From: Toxonevra muliebris | Lineage: Eukaryota; Arthropoda; Insecta; Diptera; Pallopteridae | Assembly (NCBI GenBank): GCA_963691655.1 | Contig: OY829328.1 | Coordinates: 29,717,890-29,781,889 of the forward strand | Reading direction: 5' to 3' | Length of the DNA stretch: 64,000 nucleotides | In this document: positions 52,541 through 63,672 of the stretch, piece after piece | How the letters are laid out: every line of letters begins with the position of its first letter | Numbering within the stretch: position 1 is the first letter of the stretch | Notes under the pieces: generated by a model | What the model was told of the DNA's origin: nothing | Databases searched by the model: none | The model's input: the letters and a program-made list of their open reading frames with translations, nothing else | Made by a program: the position numbers and the translations under genes

Positions 52541-54382
52541 TTATGTTTTTGTTTTGCTAATAATTGGTATATAATTTTCATATTTTGCAACGATAAATTC
52601 CACGACAAAAGTAAGAAGTGAAACAAATGTAGCCAGCATAAATATAATCCATACATAATAAAAGTCCGTGACATTCAAAGAGTGATACATTTGTGGTTCG
52701 CTCAAATCACGCAGTGATACTTTCCCAGCATTGACTAAATCATAAAAGGAAAACTTTATCCAATATTGTAAAAACCCAGTAGCCTGCAACTGCTGCAGTA
52801 TCGCGTTAAGGGGTTCGCGATAAATTGAGTTCCTTTGTAGTGGAATACACGCAAAGAGAAGTGGACTGAAACAGATTTTCGTTGTAAAATAGAATAATCT
52901 CTGTTCAAAATGTTTTTGCTGCTCATCGTAAATATAAAATTTAGTATTAGTAATTGGGTAGGCATAATTTGGATTGAGATTATGACGCTTATCATTGAAA
53001 TCGGCATATGTGGGTGTTATAAGAAATATTGATTTATATTTTTCAAAATAATCGCCATGATATTCGATTAACATATCATATTCCTCTGGGCTGTAGAGCA
53101 CTTTCAAGTCGCTCAGCAACCAATCATCAAATGTGGTGATTTTTGCTCTTCTAGATGGCTTGGTGAAAAACGATTGTAATTTACCAATATATAATGTAGA
53201 GCAAACAAGTCCCAGTAGGAATAACATGCAGTAGAGTAATTTAGTTTTGAAAGTGTTCCGTTGGTGGAAACTAAAAACGAAAGCCTGGCCCAATATGCCA
53301 CGTAGAACTTGCTCATTAATGCAAAAGTCGAAAAAAATTACACGCTGTTGTTGTTGTTGCAGATTTCGTTGGCTTATTGCCAACAATATTGCTAGGGCCA
53401 CACCCAGCACAAATATTACAGCGATTATATTCAGTTTAAATATATTTAAGAAAAGTGTGTATACTTCAATGAGCGGTTCCACTGGCATCATTGTACAATG
53501 ATTCTGTATTCCATAGGGATGCGTGTAAAGATTCGTATTGACTCCAGTCAGTAAGATCATTGAAGTCATTGGTATATGCAATGTTCCATTGTGAGTTAAA
53601 TTTTCCAAAGGTATTGGTTGTATCAAATCGTCAGGTGGCGCCTCATACAATTCTTGTAATGTAGCATTGTGATGCTGGGCAAAGGTATGCAGAAATTTGT
53701 AAAGGTGACCAGTTAATTGGCGCTTGCCAGTTTTATCATAATAAACTAGACTGGCTGGTACATTTTGATCGGGCAGCGTGATAATAATTTCACCATATAA
53801 ATTACGCATTCGATTTGAATATACTTTATTATTTTCATTCAATTTATGTTGCTCGATTTGTGCGGATGGAAATGGTTGAAAGGCATAGAAAGTATCATTG
53901 CTATAGAAATTTTTTGAAATAGCTATAATATTAATTAATCGGCTATCAAAGCAGTGTCGAAAAAGTGCCAGCAGTATATTTTCCTGATTCTCTGTTACCA
54001 TGAAAACTATGCGCGTTTGACGCATATTGTCCAAAGTATCCGCCAATCTCGTCACTTGTATGCTGTAGTTTATTGATCGTAGGCAAACAATAGCTAACAT
54101 TTCACTATTGTATTTGAATTGGACTTTTTCTGCATTGTCGTTGTTTCTTTGAAGTATTTGCGGTATTCCAAAGATTTGTTGCAGTTCTTTCTCCATGCAC
54201 TCATCATCATCATCATCATCATGTTTATCGTCCTGTATTATCAGAAATGTATTAAAATCTTTTTCCATTTTAATTTTTTCTATTAGTTCCATTATCTTAT
54301 TTGTATGGCCTGCATCAAACTGTATTGGATTTATTGGTTGAATTAAATATGAAATATGGAGAATTGTAGAAAATAGCAACAT
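52541..54382 (-). CDS. Divergent ionotropic receptor (IR), intact, with poly-Asp and poly-Gln tracts
   Basis: 613-aa chemoreceptor channel from ATG 54382. The frame is open eight codons further, but only to a TTG at 54406 that lies in the TCAGTT initiator-like word. Seen: signal peptide about 1-16 (MLLFSTILHISYLIQ); an acidic DDKHDDDDDDE stretch (about 51-61) encoded by a GAT repeat; S1 ITLPDQNVPAS (about 201-211); TM1 about 318-337; an intracellular NLQQQQQR tract (about 340-347); pore RGILGQAF (about 361-368); TM2 about 381-399; S2 DEQQKHFEQRLFYFTTK and RNSIYREPL; TM3 about 575-598. Closest paralogue is the TAG-interrupted gene at 40684-42558. Minus-strand AATAAA at 52497-52502 lies 39 nt past the stop. 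Confidence 0.9.
   Translation of the reverse strand: MLLFSTILHISYLIQPINPIQFDAGHTNKIMELIEKIKMEKDFNTFLIIQDDKHDDDDDDECMEKELQQIFGIPQILQRNNDNAEKVQFKYNSEMLAIVCLRSINYSIQVTRLADTLDNMRQTRIVFMVTENQENILLALFRHCFDSRLINIIAISKNFYSNDTFYAFQPFPSAQIEQHKLNENNKVYSNRMRNLYGEIIITLPDQNVPASLVYYDKTGKRQLTGHLYKFLHTFAQHHNATLQELYEAPPDDLIQPIPLENLTHNGTLHIPMTSMILLTGVNTNLYTHPYGIQNHCTMMPVEPLIEVYTLFLNIFKLNIIAVIFVLGVALAILLAISQRNLQQQQQRVIFFDFCINEQVLRGILGQAFVFSFHQRNTFKTKLLYCMLFLLGLVCSTLYIGKLQSFFTKPSRRAKITTFDDWLLSDLKVLYSPEEYDMLIEYHGDYFEKYKSIFLITPTYADFNDKRHNLNPNYAYPITNTKFYIYDEQQKHFEQRLFYFTTKICFSPLLFACIPLQRNSIYREPLNAILQQLQATGFLQYWIKFSFYDLVNAGKVSLRDLSEPQMYHSLNVTDFYYVWIIFMLATFVSLLTFVVEFIVAKYENYIPIISKTKT
54202..54222. repeat. Trinucleotide microsatellite inside IR coding sequence
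   Basis: About six to seven CAT units on the plus strand read as GAT (Asp) in the receptor frame and create most of the poly-Asp tract in its extracellular N-terminal domain. The paralogue at 42.4k has no such tract. Confidence 0.8.
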
Positions 54383-54404
54383 TTTACTTACGGAATTAAA
54401 AATC

Positions 54405-54410
54405 AACTGA
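54405..54410 (-). promoter_or_regulatory. Candidate initiator (TCAGTT)
   Basis: TCAGTT on the minus strand 26 nt before ATG 54382. No canonical TATA box is seen at 34 nt upstream. Same hexamer as at four other IR genes. Confidence 0.35.
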
Positions 54411-55726
54411 AGATGCCTACTTAATTTAAATCTAAAATTAATAAAGGAAATTTTTTCTTTTTAACATGTAATATGACATTAGTTTTATATGTGTGTATAT
54501 TCATAATTATCAAATGTTTTACTTATTTATTAATTGCTGTTATGTATTTCATTTAAATTAATTACTTACGTGATTCTATACTTTGAACAAATTTATTGTT
54601 TGTGTTTTGTTCTTTGTTTTTTGACATAGTCATTGAAATAAATTTATACTTTTTACCCTAGATATTAGTTTGAAATGATTTTATTAGAGACTTTTCCGAA
54701 AATACCTGCATTCAGAGAAAATTTACCGTTATATGGTCGATGGTGCGACGATTGAAAGTAAGTATAGATATTAACAACAATTTCATATTAATTCATTAGT
54801 TTTATATTGTGTTTAATATTATTTTCATGAAGTTCAACGGCCTTAAAAACTCTTTGATTAGCCCTCGCTGGGTGACTCTTTTAAAAAAATTATTCCTTTC
54901 ATGCTCGGTGTTGCCTATAGGCAACATTTACATTGATGTTGCATAAAAATTTGATTTGTAATAATATATGCATTCAGTTGTGTTGAGTATTCTTAAAGTT
55001 TTCTGATAGCCGAAAATTTGAAATTTCGTGCTTATGATATTTTGTTTTATATTTTTCGCCTTTGAAGTCAAGTCAAAAACCTGAGTGCAAAATATGTTCG
55101 CCATACTTATATATGGGGCATTATTCCTGAACTACCCCAAATTTTTTCGATATACTCTTGGATCGCTTTCATACTTTCTAAACTTTCTCTTTCATATGAT
55201 CGTAATTTAACCTGCAGGTATTAGATTTTTAACTAGTTATTAAAGGTTAAATTTGGTATGATAGATGGAAAAACCAAAAAATCAGTTAAGGGCTCCCCAA
55301 ATTCTTGCCATAATTTTTCCGGTCTAATTCCTGACGCTGGTCAAAATTTTAAAATTATCTCTTAAAATTCAAAATAAAAAATACTGAAGAGCAAAAGCAA
55401 TTCATATACTTAACAAACCAAAAATAAAATAATATACAAGCATATTAGGTATGTATATAATTTTTTGAAATTAAAAAGTTTTTTGAAGATTAAAAAACTA
55501 AAAATGTTCATACATTCTACCCAGGATGAAAGAGACTATCCTAAGGGTGTCTGGTAAAGATATCGAGGCAAACATATGCTTTATTTGAAAGAAGTTTGAT
55601 ATTCTAGAGATATAGTATCCTGAAATTACTATACCGAGGAACAACAGATAGCAAAAGTTTAAAGTTGAAAAACAATTCAAAACAAGACTTACTCATAAAA
55701 AGAAATAGATCGGCATATGATAAAAT
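54411..55726. other. Intergenic, no gene seen
   Basis: AT-rich. A word near 55320 (GGTCTAATTCCTGA) recurs near 56773, so some old dispersed repeat is present. Nothing else is recognised. Confidence 0.4.
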
Positions 55727-56534
55727 GTTACACAGACGGTTCTATAACTCTATAACTGAAGAAGAGCCCAGTGTAGGAGTATATCTGGCAGTGTGGCCAA
55801 CTCAGCGCTTTTCACGCGTTTTTGAAAATTAAAACACGTAAAAAAGTGATTTAGCGCACAGTACGTTTTTTCAATTTAAAATATCTTCGAAAAATCGAAG
55901 AAATTTTCATTGACTAGAAGTATCAGATGTGTGCCTGTACTAGTCAAAAAGTTTAAATATTTTGAGTTTTCTCGCACTTTTAAAAGGAAAAAAATGTAAC
56001 GCATTTTTAAAGAAAATACGCGTTTTAATCTTGATTTTAGCGGATTTTGAAAAACAAAAGTTGCCCACACTCATATCTGGTTCGAGGATAAAATAATCTG
56101 AGCCCTTGAGTAGATACACCAGTATCTCTCATGTGGAAATACACACGATTGACATGTGTGTGTATGCTTTAATCTCAAGCGCAAGTACTGGAATCCGACT
56201 GACAGGATTTGTCAAAAGTCGTATGTATGTTCAAATTATAAGTAAGGTTTGCATATATTGCAAAAAATCACAATTCATGACCGGAATCAAAATATTGCGT
56301 TCTACTGCAAACTTAGTCGATAGTCAAGCGGATACCAATGCAATTATATCTCACCAGATAACCACAAGGCTGGTAATGGAGTGCGTTGATAAACTTAATA
56401 CGATTGGTTTACATAATCGTGTTTGGATCCTTTGGGTTCCAGGGCATATTGGAATTGAAGGGAGTGCAGCTGCGGGTGCACCAGCAAAGAAAGGAGCATC
56501 AACTTCTTTTGTAGGTCCGGAACCATTCTGCTGA
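55727..56534 (+). mobile_element. LINE RNase H remnant split by a MITE
   Basis: A YTDGS word (about 55729-55743) starts an RNase H domain that is interrupted at 55790 by a MITE and resumes after 56080. From about 56290 to 56534 it reads DSQADTNAI, RVWILWVPGHIGIEGS and FVGPEPFC, matching the C-terminal RNase H of I/LOA LINEs such as the one at 46487-50095. Substitutions at catalytic-area residues, stops and the insertion show it is dead. Confidence 0.75.
55790..56072. mobile_element. hAT-type MITE, 283 bp, 8-bp target duplication
   Basis: Begins CAGTGTGGCCAAC and ends GTTGCCCACACTC (inverted match with one or two changes). Flanked by a perfect 8-bp duplication ATATCTGG (55782-55789 and 56073-56080). 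Subterminal ACGCGTTTT words repeat at both ends. No coding capacity. Confidence 0.85.
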
Positions 56535-56851
56535 ATGGAAAAAGGAGCCTTCCCTATATTAATTAATCAAAGACAATTGTAAATAGAACACAGGCCAGGA
56601 TTAGAACATCCGACAAACCCTATTTGGAACCCATAACCTAAAACGCTTCAATGTATGAATTTGTAAGTAAGATTTAAAAAGGATTATTTTGTTGTTATTT
56701 ATCAAATGCCTGACAAAATACGATGCCGGACAAAATTCCAGACAAAGTGTTCAATGCCTGACTATCAGGTCTAATTCCTGATGTATGTCAAGCCTACCTA
56801 ATGCTGATATTATTTTACAATTTCAATTAGGAAAGAATAAACAAAAATATA
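56535..56851. other. Intergenic, no gene seen
   Basis: Likely the remainder of old LINE sequence and flank. Nothing is recognised. Confidence 0.35.
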
Positions 56852-58497
56852 TCTTTATATATATAATCGTAGAGTTTTGTGTGTATGTCATCGTGTAACT
56901 TCTGAACGACTGGACCGATTGAAATCATATTTCCAGAATATATTTTCTAAGGCGGGAAGATGGATCATAGCTATTCATAATGGCTTTTAGTAAAGTGGGC
57001 GTGACACCTCCCATACAATCCTATTAGTTTTTTGGGTATATCTCAAGAAACATTTATAGCACAGTACAGAAATTTGGTACAATAACGAGAATTGACAATG
57101 CCATGCTACAACAAAAATATTGGTGGGATTGACTAAGGGGGTGTGGCACCTTCCATATAGCCTGAATTTTCATTATGAGATACATATCATAGGAGCCATT
57201 TATGGTACGGTACTAAAATTTAAATTCTTTCAGTTTGTTGAATTAGTGGGACCATGCTCCTTTTTCATTTTCTACTACTATTTCTACTACTATTTTCTAT
57301 TAATTTTAACCTTCTTTTTTTAACAATTTTTTCTTATTTTCTACTACTTTTTCAACCAATATTTTCTACTGCTATTTTACTACTTTTTTAATACATTTTT
57401 TCTACAGTTTTTTTTTTTATTTTGTACCACTACTTTCTACTATTTTTTATTACTTTTTTACAATTTTTTCTTTTACTATTTTTTCTATTATTTTTACTAC
57501 TCTTCTACTCCATTTTTACTATTTTTGTACTACTACGTTTTCTACTACTTTTTCTGCTACTTTTTTATTACCTTTTTACAACAATTTTTAATATTATTTT
57601 CTATTCTTTTTCTTACTATCTTTTCTACTACTATTTTCTTCTACTTTTTACTGCTATTTTCTACTACTTTTTCTATTCCTTTTTCTACTATTATTTCTAC
57701 TACTTTATGAAATATCTTAAGACCCTGCTTCGCTGTCTTAAAATCCGTTAGGGGGCGTTGTATTTATAAAAAATATTAAATTGGTTCAAATTTTTAAATA
57801 ATTTTTGGGATATAATTTTCAAGAATGGTCTGTGATATGAATATAGATCCTCCTGAAATATTGTTTCTATAATTCAACTGAAATCTAATAAAATTGTTCA
57901 GCAAAAAAAAAATAAAAAAAAACACTTAAAAGTTATTCCTTTTTACTACAGATATGCTTGAATTTCTATCTAACTGCTGAATGACCCCTTTAGTATCAAC
58001 TGGGTTAATAATTTTTGCTCAAATGGTATCATCAGCTGGTATGGCTTTGTTTTTGTCGAAGGTCGCTCCCTGAATCGCGTAACGGTCTTTTGTTTTTGCA
58101 AATATCCACTATGTTCTTTGCTATCAGACTTCAGTTGTTTTCGTACACGTCGATGAGTTCCCATCGGTGATAATACAATAAAAAAGTTTCATTTTCTGGT
58201 CGTTCAGACGCAATGCAAACTTTCATTTCTAAAATTTCATTATCACAATATTGATTTGAGATTTTCATTTATAATGATTATCTTTTTAATGTACAGTTCT
58301 GAGAGTTAAATACTTTTGAAAATTTTATTGTGTCAACAATGAGACACATTTTTAAATCTAGATTTTTTTTTCGAAATTCAAGGGAAGCCTGAAATGTCAT
58401 TACAAATGTTCATTTTTAAATATCATGTACTTCATACTTTTTTAATTTTCGCGCCTTTTGGCAGAAAAGGCAGGAAAACGTTTGCCGGGTCAGCTAG
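56852..58497 (+). mobile_element. Helitron-like non-autonomous element
   Basis: Starts TCTTTATATATATA after an A and ends TTTGCCGGGTCAGCTAG before a T, the A|TC...CTAG|T arrangement of Helitrons. A 7-bp-stem hairpin (GCCTTTT-GGCAG-AAAAGGC, 58453-58471) lies 22 nt inside the 3' end. No Rep/helicase coding is seen. The middle holds the pyrimidine-rich simple repeat (57255-57712), as in DINE-1-type Helitron relatives. Length 1646 bp. Confidence 0.65.
57255..57712 (+). repeat. Degenerate TTTTCTACTACTA-type simple repeat
   Basis: About 460 bp of pyrimidine-rich TTTTTCTACTACTATTTTCTA-like units, strongly strand-asymmetric (almost no G). Open frames here encode only Phe/Tyr/Leu runs and are not genes. 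Confidence 0.85.
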
Positions 58498-58714
58498 TAA
58501 TACTATAAAAAATAAAACTATACAATAATAAAAAATTCTTCCAATATCTCTATTCAGTGAAGAGATATGAAATCAAATCAGTAATTCTGGGTTACGATTT
58601 TAAATATTAGCTTATATAGAATATTGAAAGACTAAGAATTATTTATACTAATAATAATATAGCATACTATAGCACATACAGAAGAATACTTTCAGTATTC
58701 AATACTTTCTTGAA

Positions 58715-59085
58715 CTGTCTATACTAAGAATAAGGCAGAATACTTTCAGGGTGCGATACACCACGCTCCACATAGCGGTAGGAAACTTTGACATAGCGGC
58801 ACAATATTTTCAGATCAGTTTATTCTAATAACAAGACTGCCTACTGTCAGGATGCAATTCACCGTCCTTCATGTGGCGGTACGAAAATTTAACATAACCA
58901 TCACTATATTTACATACAAAATAATAAAAGTGCGGTATACTTTCAGGGTTCTATTTTTAATATTAAAAATTCACTTTTCTTACTGTGCATATACCAATAA
59001 TAAGACAGCATACTTTCGGGCGCAATTCACCATCCTTCACTTGGCGGTATGAAAGTTTAACATAACCGCCACTACATTTATTTAA
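58715..59085 (+). repeat. Degenerate tandem repeat, about 100-110-bp units
   Basis: Three to four related units. Recurrent words are ATACTTTC.GGG, AATTCACC.TCCTTCA, TGGCGGTA.GAAA.TTTAACATAACC and CACTA.ATTTA (starts about 58720, 58828, 58925 partial, 58990). No coding meaning is seen. Confidence 0.7.
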
Positions 59086-60400
59086 TAATTTTTTTATACA
59101 CACACTTATAAACACACACATACTATGAAACCTCACACGACACCGACGTGACATTTGATTTTAATTTCTATCAATTCACACCACTATAAATTTTTCTTTA
59201 GCTCCGAGTAAAGATGTTATGATATCAAAAACTGTTTATTCTGATGGAAAATTGTTGTTTTAACTTTAAGTGGCATGCTCCTTTTAACAATAATACTACT
59301 TACATAATGTTTACATATTAAAAATGTTTGTTCACCAAACACCACTTTTGGTGGGCAAGACAAAGATCCCTATTAAGGCCAATGGAGGATCTAGAAATTT
59401 TTAATGGAAGGAGAGGAGGGATGAGCTTTGAAAAAATTCTTACTTACCCAAGAGATCTTAAATTCCTAACTAAATCCGGATTTTTTATGTGTGAAATTGT
59501 TTTCCAATAACAGGAACCTACGAAATTTTTGATTGTTTTCACAGTAAATCTAACACTAATAGCTATAATTTCTTTTAATAATATGAAAATTGGTTCCACA
59601 ATAGGTATATGTGTAATACTTATTTATTTATACAGGAATTCAGAAATGCTTTCAACATATATGTAATATTTCTATATTGGTAGTAATCTATAGCCTATAT
59701 CAAAATTGTTTGTTTGTGTTGATATATGAGTATATTTGTGAACTACATAAACAAACAATTGTCAAATCGTTCCAAGGGCGAAATGAAAATGGTCCGAAAC
59801 GAATTGAACTATTTTTATACATATAATATGGTAGTCCTCAGAGGCGAAGAGCGCTGAGCAAATAAAAATATTCCTTTACATTTTTTTTGTGGTTAAGCCA
59901 CAAATTGCTGCCCATTTTTGTCGCATTTCAGCATTCTTTCGCAGCCTGTTTAATTAAAAATAAATTTATTAACTTTATTTTTGTTTTACACAAGAAACAG
60001 CTACATACGGACATTTTTCTCTTTTAATTTATTAAATTCAAAACCATTTTATTGAATTTAACAAAAAAATTCAAAACCAATTTCACAAACACTTAACTCT
60101 AAAAAAAAGAAAAAATTGTTTGACATCGCTCCTGAGTTTTATATTTTTGAAAAGTAATTTCGAATACATTCGTTTATCGGTTTTCTCACTCAAATAACAA
60201 TATATATATGTACCCTAATGTTGGGGAATGTACCTTGTGTGTACTGCCCATATAGAAGTACTACATGTATGGTTTTCAAGAATCTCCAGGTCTGAATGGG
60301 TAACTCTGATATATACATAAGTGCACGTAGCACTTTATTTTGTCCAATTGAATCAAGCATAAAAAAGTTAAATACTCTTAATTTATAAATTGATTGGTAA
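59086..60400. other. Intergenic, no gene seen
   Basis: AT-rich without supported frames. Minus-strand AATAAA (TTTATT at 60334-60339) lies 62 nt past the stop of the receptor at 60401. Confidence 0.45.
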
Positions 60401-62314
60401 TCATTTTCTTAAAAACTTAAATTTGTTATTAATGAAGTTTTTACATAAAATTTTATACTTCTTTACTGTATTAGGTTTCCAAAAAATTTTAAAAGCAATT
60501 TCCGCAAAGAAGCCAGACACACACACGACAATGGCACAAGCGTATGACATCCATATATAATAAAAATCTCCAATATTCAAAGGTTTATATGAGCGTGCCG
60601 TACTCATATCTTCATATTTCAATTTTCCCGCCTTAATCATTTCGTAAAAACTCATTGAGGTCCAATGATGCCAGAAACCGAATTCGATCATTTCTTTTAG
60701 ATAACTGTTGAAAGCTTCGCGGTAGATGCTATTCTCAGCAAGGGGAACTGCCATCCACAAATTTCGATGGAACTGGACATTTTCTGAGATGCGAAAGAGT
60801 CGATACGAAAAACATTGTTGTTGCTTTTGTATAAAAGACCACGTTTCAGAGTGTACAGAATAAGCAAACGTGGGATTGAGAGTTTTGCGAAAAGCGTAAA
60901 ACTCACGTATATTGGCTAAAATTAAAAATTGATCCTCATAGCAATGTATAAAATTCGGAGATGAAATTTTCTTTAGAAGCTCAAATTCTGTTGAAGCAAT
61001 TACAATTTTTGTATTCGTCGATTTCAAATCATCAAAACTATTAATTTGCGCCCCTCTGGTCGGTTGGCTATAGAAAGCATTTAGATATGCGCCAAAAACT
61101 GTTGTCCAGATGAGACCCTGCAAAAAGATTAGAAAATATACGATATGCAATTGATAATTCGGTTGTTTAATCAGTTGAAATGATTGTCCCAGAAGGCTGC
61201 GAAATACTTTATCATTAAGGAAAATATCCAAATAATTGAAGTCTTTAGCGCGGCAAGCGAAACGTGCAAATTTGTGCGTAATTACGCTGTACAGTAACAA
61301 GAATAAGTAAAACAGTAGTATATCGAAAGCTAGCGACTTGCTATTTAGTACTTTCAAATAGATTTTATACTTGTCGATGTAATCAGCGCGCGGCAACATT
61401 GGCATCCAGTTGGTAATCTCAACAATGTCCGAAAATTCTTGCAGCATTTTATTGTCCACAGGCATGGCCAGGCATATGGGTAGGTCCAACTCATAATTAC
61501 TTGTGAGATTTGCTAATATATAAGTTTCTATATTTGCGCCGATATTTACCGGATTTTTATAGGTAAGTGTTGCATTTAATTTCAGAACAAAATTCGATAT
61601 TAGATGATAGACATAACCCAAATTCCGTTGAGTGCCATTCTTGTCCATGTACACTATGGAACCGGGTTCGGATTGTGATGGCATGCTGTATAATTGATAT
61701 AGATGCAAATTCTTCAAGCGGTTTGTATAGTAAATTTGTGGTTTATTTCGATTTTCCAGCTTGAATACCGGAAATTTTGTGTAGCTATAAAAATTTTGAG
61801 TGCTGGAAACATTTCCGAAAATTGCCAAAACATTTAACATTTGTTGCTGACAGCAAAACTCAAACAATTGTTTCAATGAGTTTTCTTCCAGTTCATGTGG
61901 GATATCACGTAATAAAAACAGCGTACGTGTAGCACGCATATGTTTCAAGCTCTCGGCCATATTGATTAAGAGACCCATATCAATATACTGGTTAAGATAC
62001 ACTAGCACAAACATTTTGCGGCTGTAGTAACCATTTAAATTGACCCTTAAATTATCCGTTAGTAACAATTTGGCAAATATTGTCATATTGTCACCATGTA
62101 CTCGTAAGTTCCTTGTAAAACAATCTTCTGGACCTTTGCGTAACACTGTCAAAGTATCGAAATTTCGCTCCTTTCGTATTGCTTCTATTAATGCATTCAG
62201 ATATTCATCGCTGTTGTTTGTTGCACTTGTGTTATTTTTGAGCATTTGCGCTTGTAATTCACCGCAAATGTTCAAAATTAGCAGTATATCAAGGAAACTT
62301 TTCAACACGCTCAT
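60401..62314 (-). CDS. Divergent ionotropic receptor (IR), intact, intronless
   Basis: 637-aa chemoreceptor channel from ATG 62314. Seen: signal peptide about 1-22 (FLDILLILNICGELQA); S1 with YSMPSQSEPGS (about 209-219), where the family LPDQ..PR is changed to MPSQ..PG; then NLGYVYHL; WMPMLPRADY before TM1; TM1 about 328-346; FRSLLGQSF pore (about 371-379); TM2 about 389-411; S2 with QKQQQCFSYRLF and ENSIYREAF; TM3 about 585-612; a long basic C-terminal tail (25 residues). The WMPMLP and STARSYKP signatures make the 497-2356 gene its nearest relative here, 58 kb away and on the same strand. The altered S1 motif may mean changed ligand or gating. Confidence 0.9.
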   Translation of the reverse strand: MSVLKSFLDILLILNICGELQAQMLKNNTSATNNSDEYLNALIEAIRKERNFDTLTVLRKGPEDCFTRNLRVHGDNMTIFAKLLLTDNLRVNLNGYYSRKMFVLVYLNQYIDMGLLINMAESLKHMRATRTLFLLRDIPHELEENSLKQLFEFCCQQQMLNVLAIFGNVSSTQNFYSYTKFPVFKLENRNKPQIYYTNRLKNLHLYQLYSMPSQSEPGSIVYMDKNGTQRNLGYVYHLISNFVLKLNATLTYKNPVNIGANIETYILANLTSNYELDLPICLAMPVDNKMLQEFSDIVEITNWMPMLPRADYIDKYKIYLKVLNSKSLAFDILLFYLFLLLYSVITHKFARFACRAKDFNYLDIFLNDKVFRSLLGQSFQLIKQPNYQLHIVYFLIFLQGLIWTTVFGAYLNAFYSQPTRGAQINSFDDLKSTNTKIVIASTEFELLKKISSPNFIHCYEDQFLILANIREFYAFRKTLNPTFAYSVHSETWSFIQKQQQCFSYRLFRISENVQFHRNLWMAVPLAENSIYREAFNSYLKEMIEFGFWHHWTSMSFYEMIKAGKLKYEDMSTARSYKPLNIGDFYYIWMSYACAIVVCVSGFFAEIAFKIFWKPNTVKKYKILCKNFINNKFKFLRK

Positions 62315-63672
62315 TTTGGCAAGTGTTTTGCAACTGTTAGATGATGATTCTTTGAACTAAGTCAAATCATAAATTAACTCGCTTTTTTATTGTTTGAAAC
62401 TAATGCAATGTAATAACGAATAGTAAAAAACCAATTTTGTTTTTTTTTCTATTTGTTGATCAAAGATTACTATAACTAGAAAAATTCATTACACTTTAAT
62501 AGCGCCATAAATTTTTATAATTCAAAAATTACCATTGAACTAAACATCGCGGCGACTTCAGGTTAATTACAAGCACAATAATAGCTGCGTTTCTTTTCCT
62601 TGCGCATACCCGCTTTAAAAAATGGTTGAAATAAATTCTATATTCGCTAAGATGGCGGCGATATCTATCCTTGTAAAGAAATTAAACAGGGATAAACAAG
62701 TGCAGCCGAGTCATAGCTTTTAATTTTAACAATCAGCGATGAACTTGTATTGTGCATGTAGAAGTACATAAGTAAATAAGAATAAAAATGACAATAACAA
62801 AGGCAGAGAAAAGAAACTCGTTTGATCAACAGAGTTGCGCGTTTCTTTTGTCACTGCGATTATTAACATATACGGATATGTGCAACAAAACTATACAAAA
62901 GTGAAACATTAACTTTTGATTTTATATTGAAATTTGATTTGAAGATTACTTCATAAATTTCTTGGGTTTTTAATCCAACAGAGATAATTCGGAGTTCCTG
63001 TATCCTAAAAAAGGAGTCGAAGGCAACTCATTTGCTTGTGGACCCTTATAATTTTTAATTTTTGTTCTTTTCCTCGAAGATATTTTGGATACTTTGATGG
63101 TATTTAAAGAAATCCTCTTAAAACCACACTCCTTAATAGTGGCAACGAATAGAATGAAGGGGTACCACCTGACCAGAAGTTTGTGGATACTGCCTCAGAA
63201 CTTTTTCTCAGACACCAAAGGCATCGGAGTGCAGGTATAAAAGAAAAACTCTCGAAAACTGGACGGGTTTGTAAAAATTCCGATTCCATTTTAAAATTTA
63301 TCGTTGTACTGTGTAATTTATAAATAAGTTTAATGCCTAAGTAATTAATAAGCATCTATTGGAAATAAGTTGAATAGTATGAATCCAATTGAGTTCGTCA
63401 TTTTCCGTTTTTTGATTACCATATTAACTGAATTTTGAATGATGGTCTGATTTGAGATTTTCAACGCCCAGGAAAAACGAGTATTTTTCGTTACTGGCAA
63501 TAAGTTCACTACTAAGCAGTTTTTTTCGATTTCAGATTTAAAAAACAGGGTTTTCGAAGACCCACAAGTAACCAATAACAGTTTTCAATTCAACACTAAA
63601 TCTTTTGCATTTTAAGTACATATTTTATTTTTCTAAAATTTTAAACAGATCATTACATATAAAGTCATGAAA
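62315..63672. other. Intergenic, 5' flank of one IR and 3' flank of the next
   Basis: No coding region is supported. No clear TATA box is seen before ATG 62314; TTAGTTC on the minus strand near 62355-62361 is a weak initiator candidate. Confidence 0.4.

Noticed and set aside
57422..57751. 109-codon Phe/Tyr/Leu-rich protein
   Set aside because: Translation of a pyrimidine simple repeat; several frames are open for the same reason.
57970..58164. 64-codon minus-strand gene inside the Helitron-like element
   Set aside because: Basic, plausible-looking peptide but no match to Rep/helicase or any host family I know; could be a captured scrap, not supportable.
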